From the NCBI GenBank assembly GCA_947630255.1, contig CANRGU010000068.1, positions 1 through 6,709 of the forward strand: a stretch of DNA of 6,709 bases, written 5' to 3'. Position numbers and translations under genes: made by a program. Below are positions 6,507 through 6,709 of the stretch, piece after piece (the first letter of the stretch is position 1; every line of letters starts with the position of its first letter). A model generated the notes under the pieces. The model worked only from the letters and a program-made list of their open reading frames with translations. It was not told the origin of the DNA and ran no database searches. This DNA comes from an uncultured Clostridia bacterium (GTDB taxonomy: Bacteria; Bacillota; Clostridia; TANB77; CAG-508).

Positions 6507-6709
6507 TTTTCTTAATATTACTGGAAATACCTATTTTATTACTATGTTTCTTGCAGGGATTAGCTGAAAACACATTTGCTACAATATTTAATATATGTAC
6601 TATTGCGATTCTTTCATTTTTCATGGGTATTATGAGAAAGAAAACGGTATATAATACAGAACTTTTTAGAAAAATAAAAGGATTTAAAAAATTTATAAAT
6701 AAAGCAAAT
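6506..6709 (+). pseudogene. C-terminal fragment resembling a DUF2207 membrane protein, 5' end missing, runs off the window
   Basis: A plus-strand frame stays open to the window end. It encodes two hydrophobic stretches (within about 6506-6570 and 6580-6633), then a basic segment: MRKKTVYNTELFRKIKGFKK followed by FINKAN. The last part resembles the conserved segment after the final membrane helices of DUF2207 proteins (YciQ-like), where a Tyr-x-x-Glu-Leu pattern leads into I-x-GFK-x-F. Function is unknown. The frame can be followed back only to a stop at 6455-6457, through the divergent promoter. It has no plausible start or ribosome site before an internal ATG at 6623. The large N-terminal domain expected of this family is absent, so the gene was probably cut by arrival of the restriction-modification locus. 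The family call is from memory of the motif and is moderate; the exact left boundary is uncertain. Confidence 0.5.

Overview
The window is low-GC, AT-rich DNA with strong Shine-Dalgarno sites, UGG tryptophan codons and no UGA read-through. This suggests a Firmicute, probably a clostridial or related gut lineage. That is an inference from composition and codon use, not from a marker gene. Nearly all of it is one leftward (minus-strand) restriction-modification locus.

Right to left, in transcription order: (1) at 6506-6709 a plus-strand reading frame without a visible start resembles the C-terminal part of a DUF2207 membrane protein and looks cut off at its 5' side by the locus. (2) At 6426-6506 there is a well-formed minus-strand promoter with two copies of an 18-bp palindrome, TTGGTT-N6-AACCAA, one over the -35 box and one in the leader. 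(3) At 4782-6425 lies a 547-residue protein that fuses a small, motif-degenerate HsdM-like methyltransferase domain to a single HsdS-type target recognition domain. (4) At 4613-4781 is a 169-bp gap with a possible second promoter and a 31-codon relic that reads like the tail of an hsdS gene. (5) At 1837-4612 are a canonical hsdM and a two-domain hsdS. (6) From 1844 leftwards runs hsdR, whose C-terminal part lies outside the window.

The hsdM-hsdS-hsdR core has overlapping genes and embedded ribosome binding sites, so M, S and R should be made together: M2S methylates, and R2M2S also cleaves unmethylated DNA after ATP-driven translocation. No stretch longer than 300 bases lacks a gene.

The most unusual part is the upstream M-S fusion with its regulated promoter. 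Its catalytic motif reads DIPF instead of NPPF. A protein with a single recognition domain would be expected to dimerise on an interrupted palindrome, which is the form of the two promoter sites. Autoregulation of the locus by a degenerate type I methyltransferase is therefore a testable idea, not a demonstrated one.
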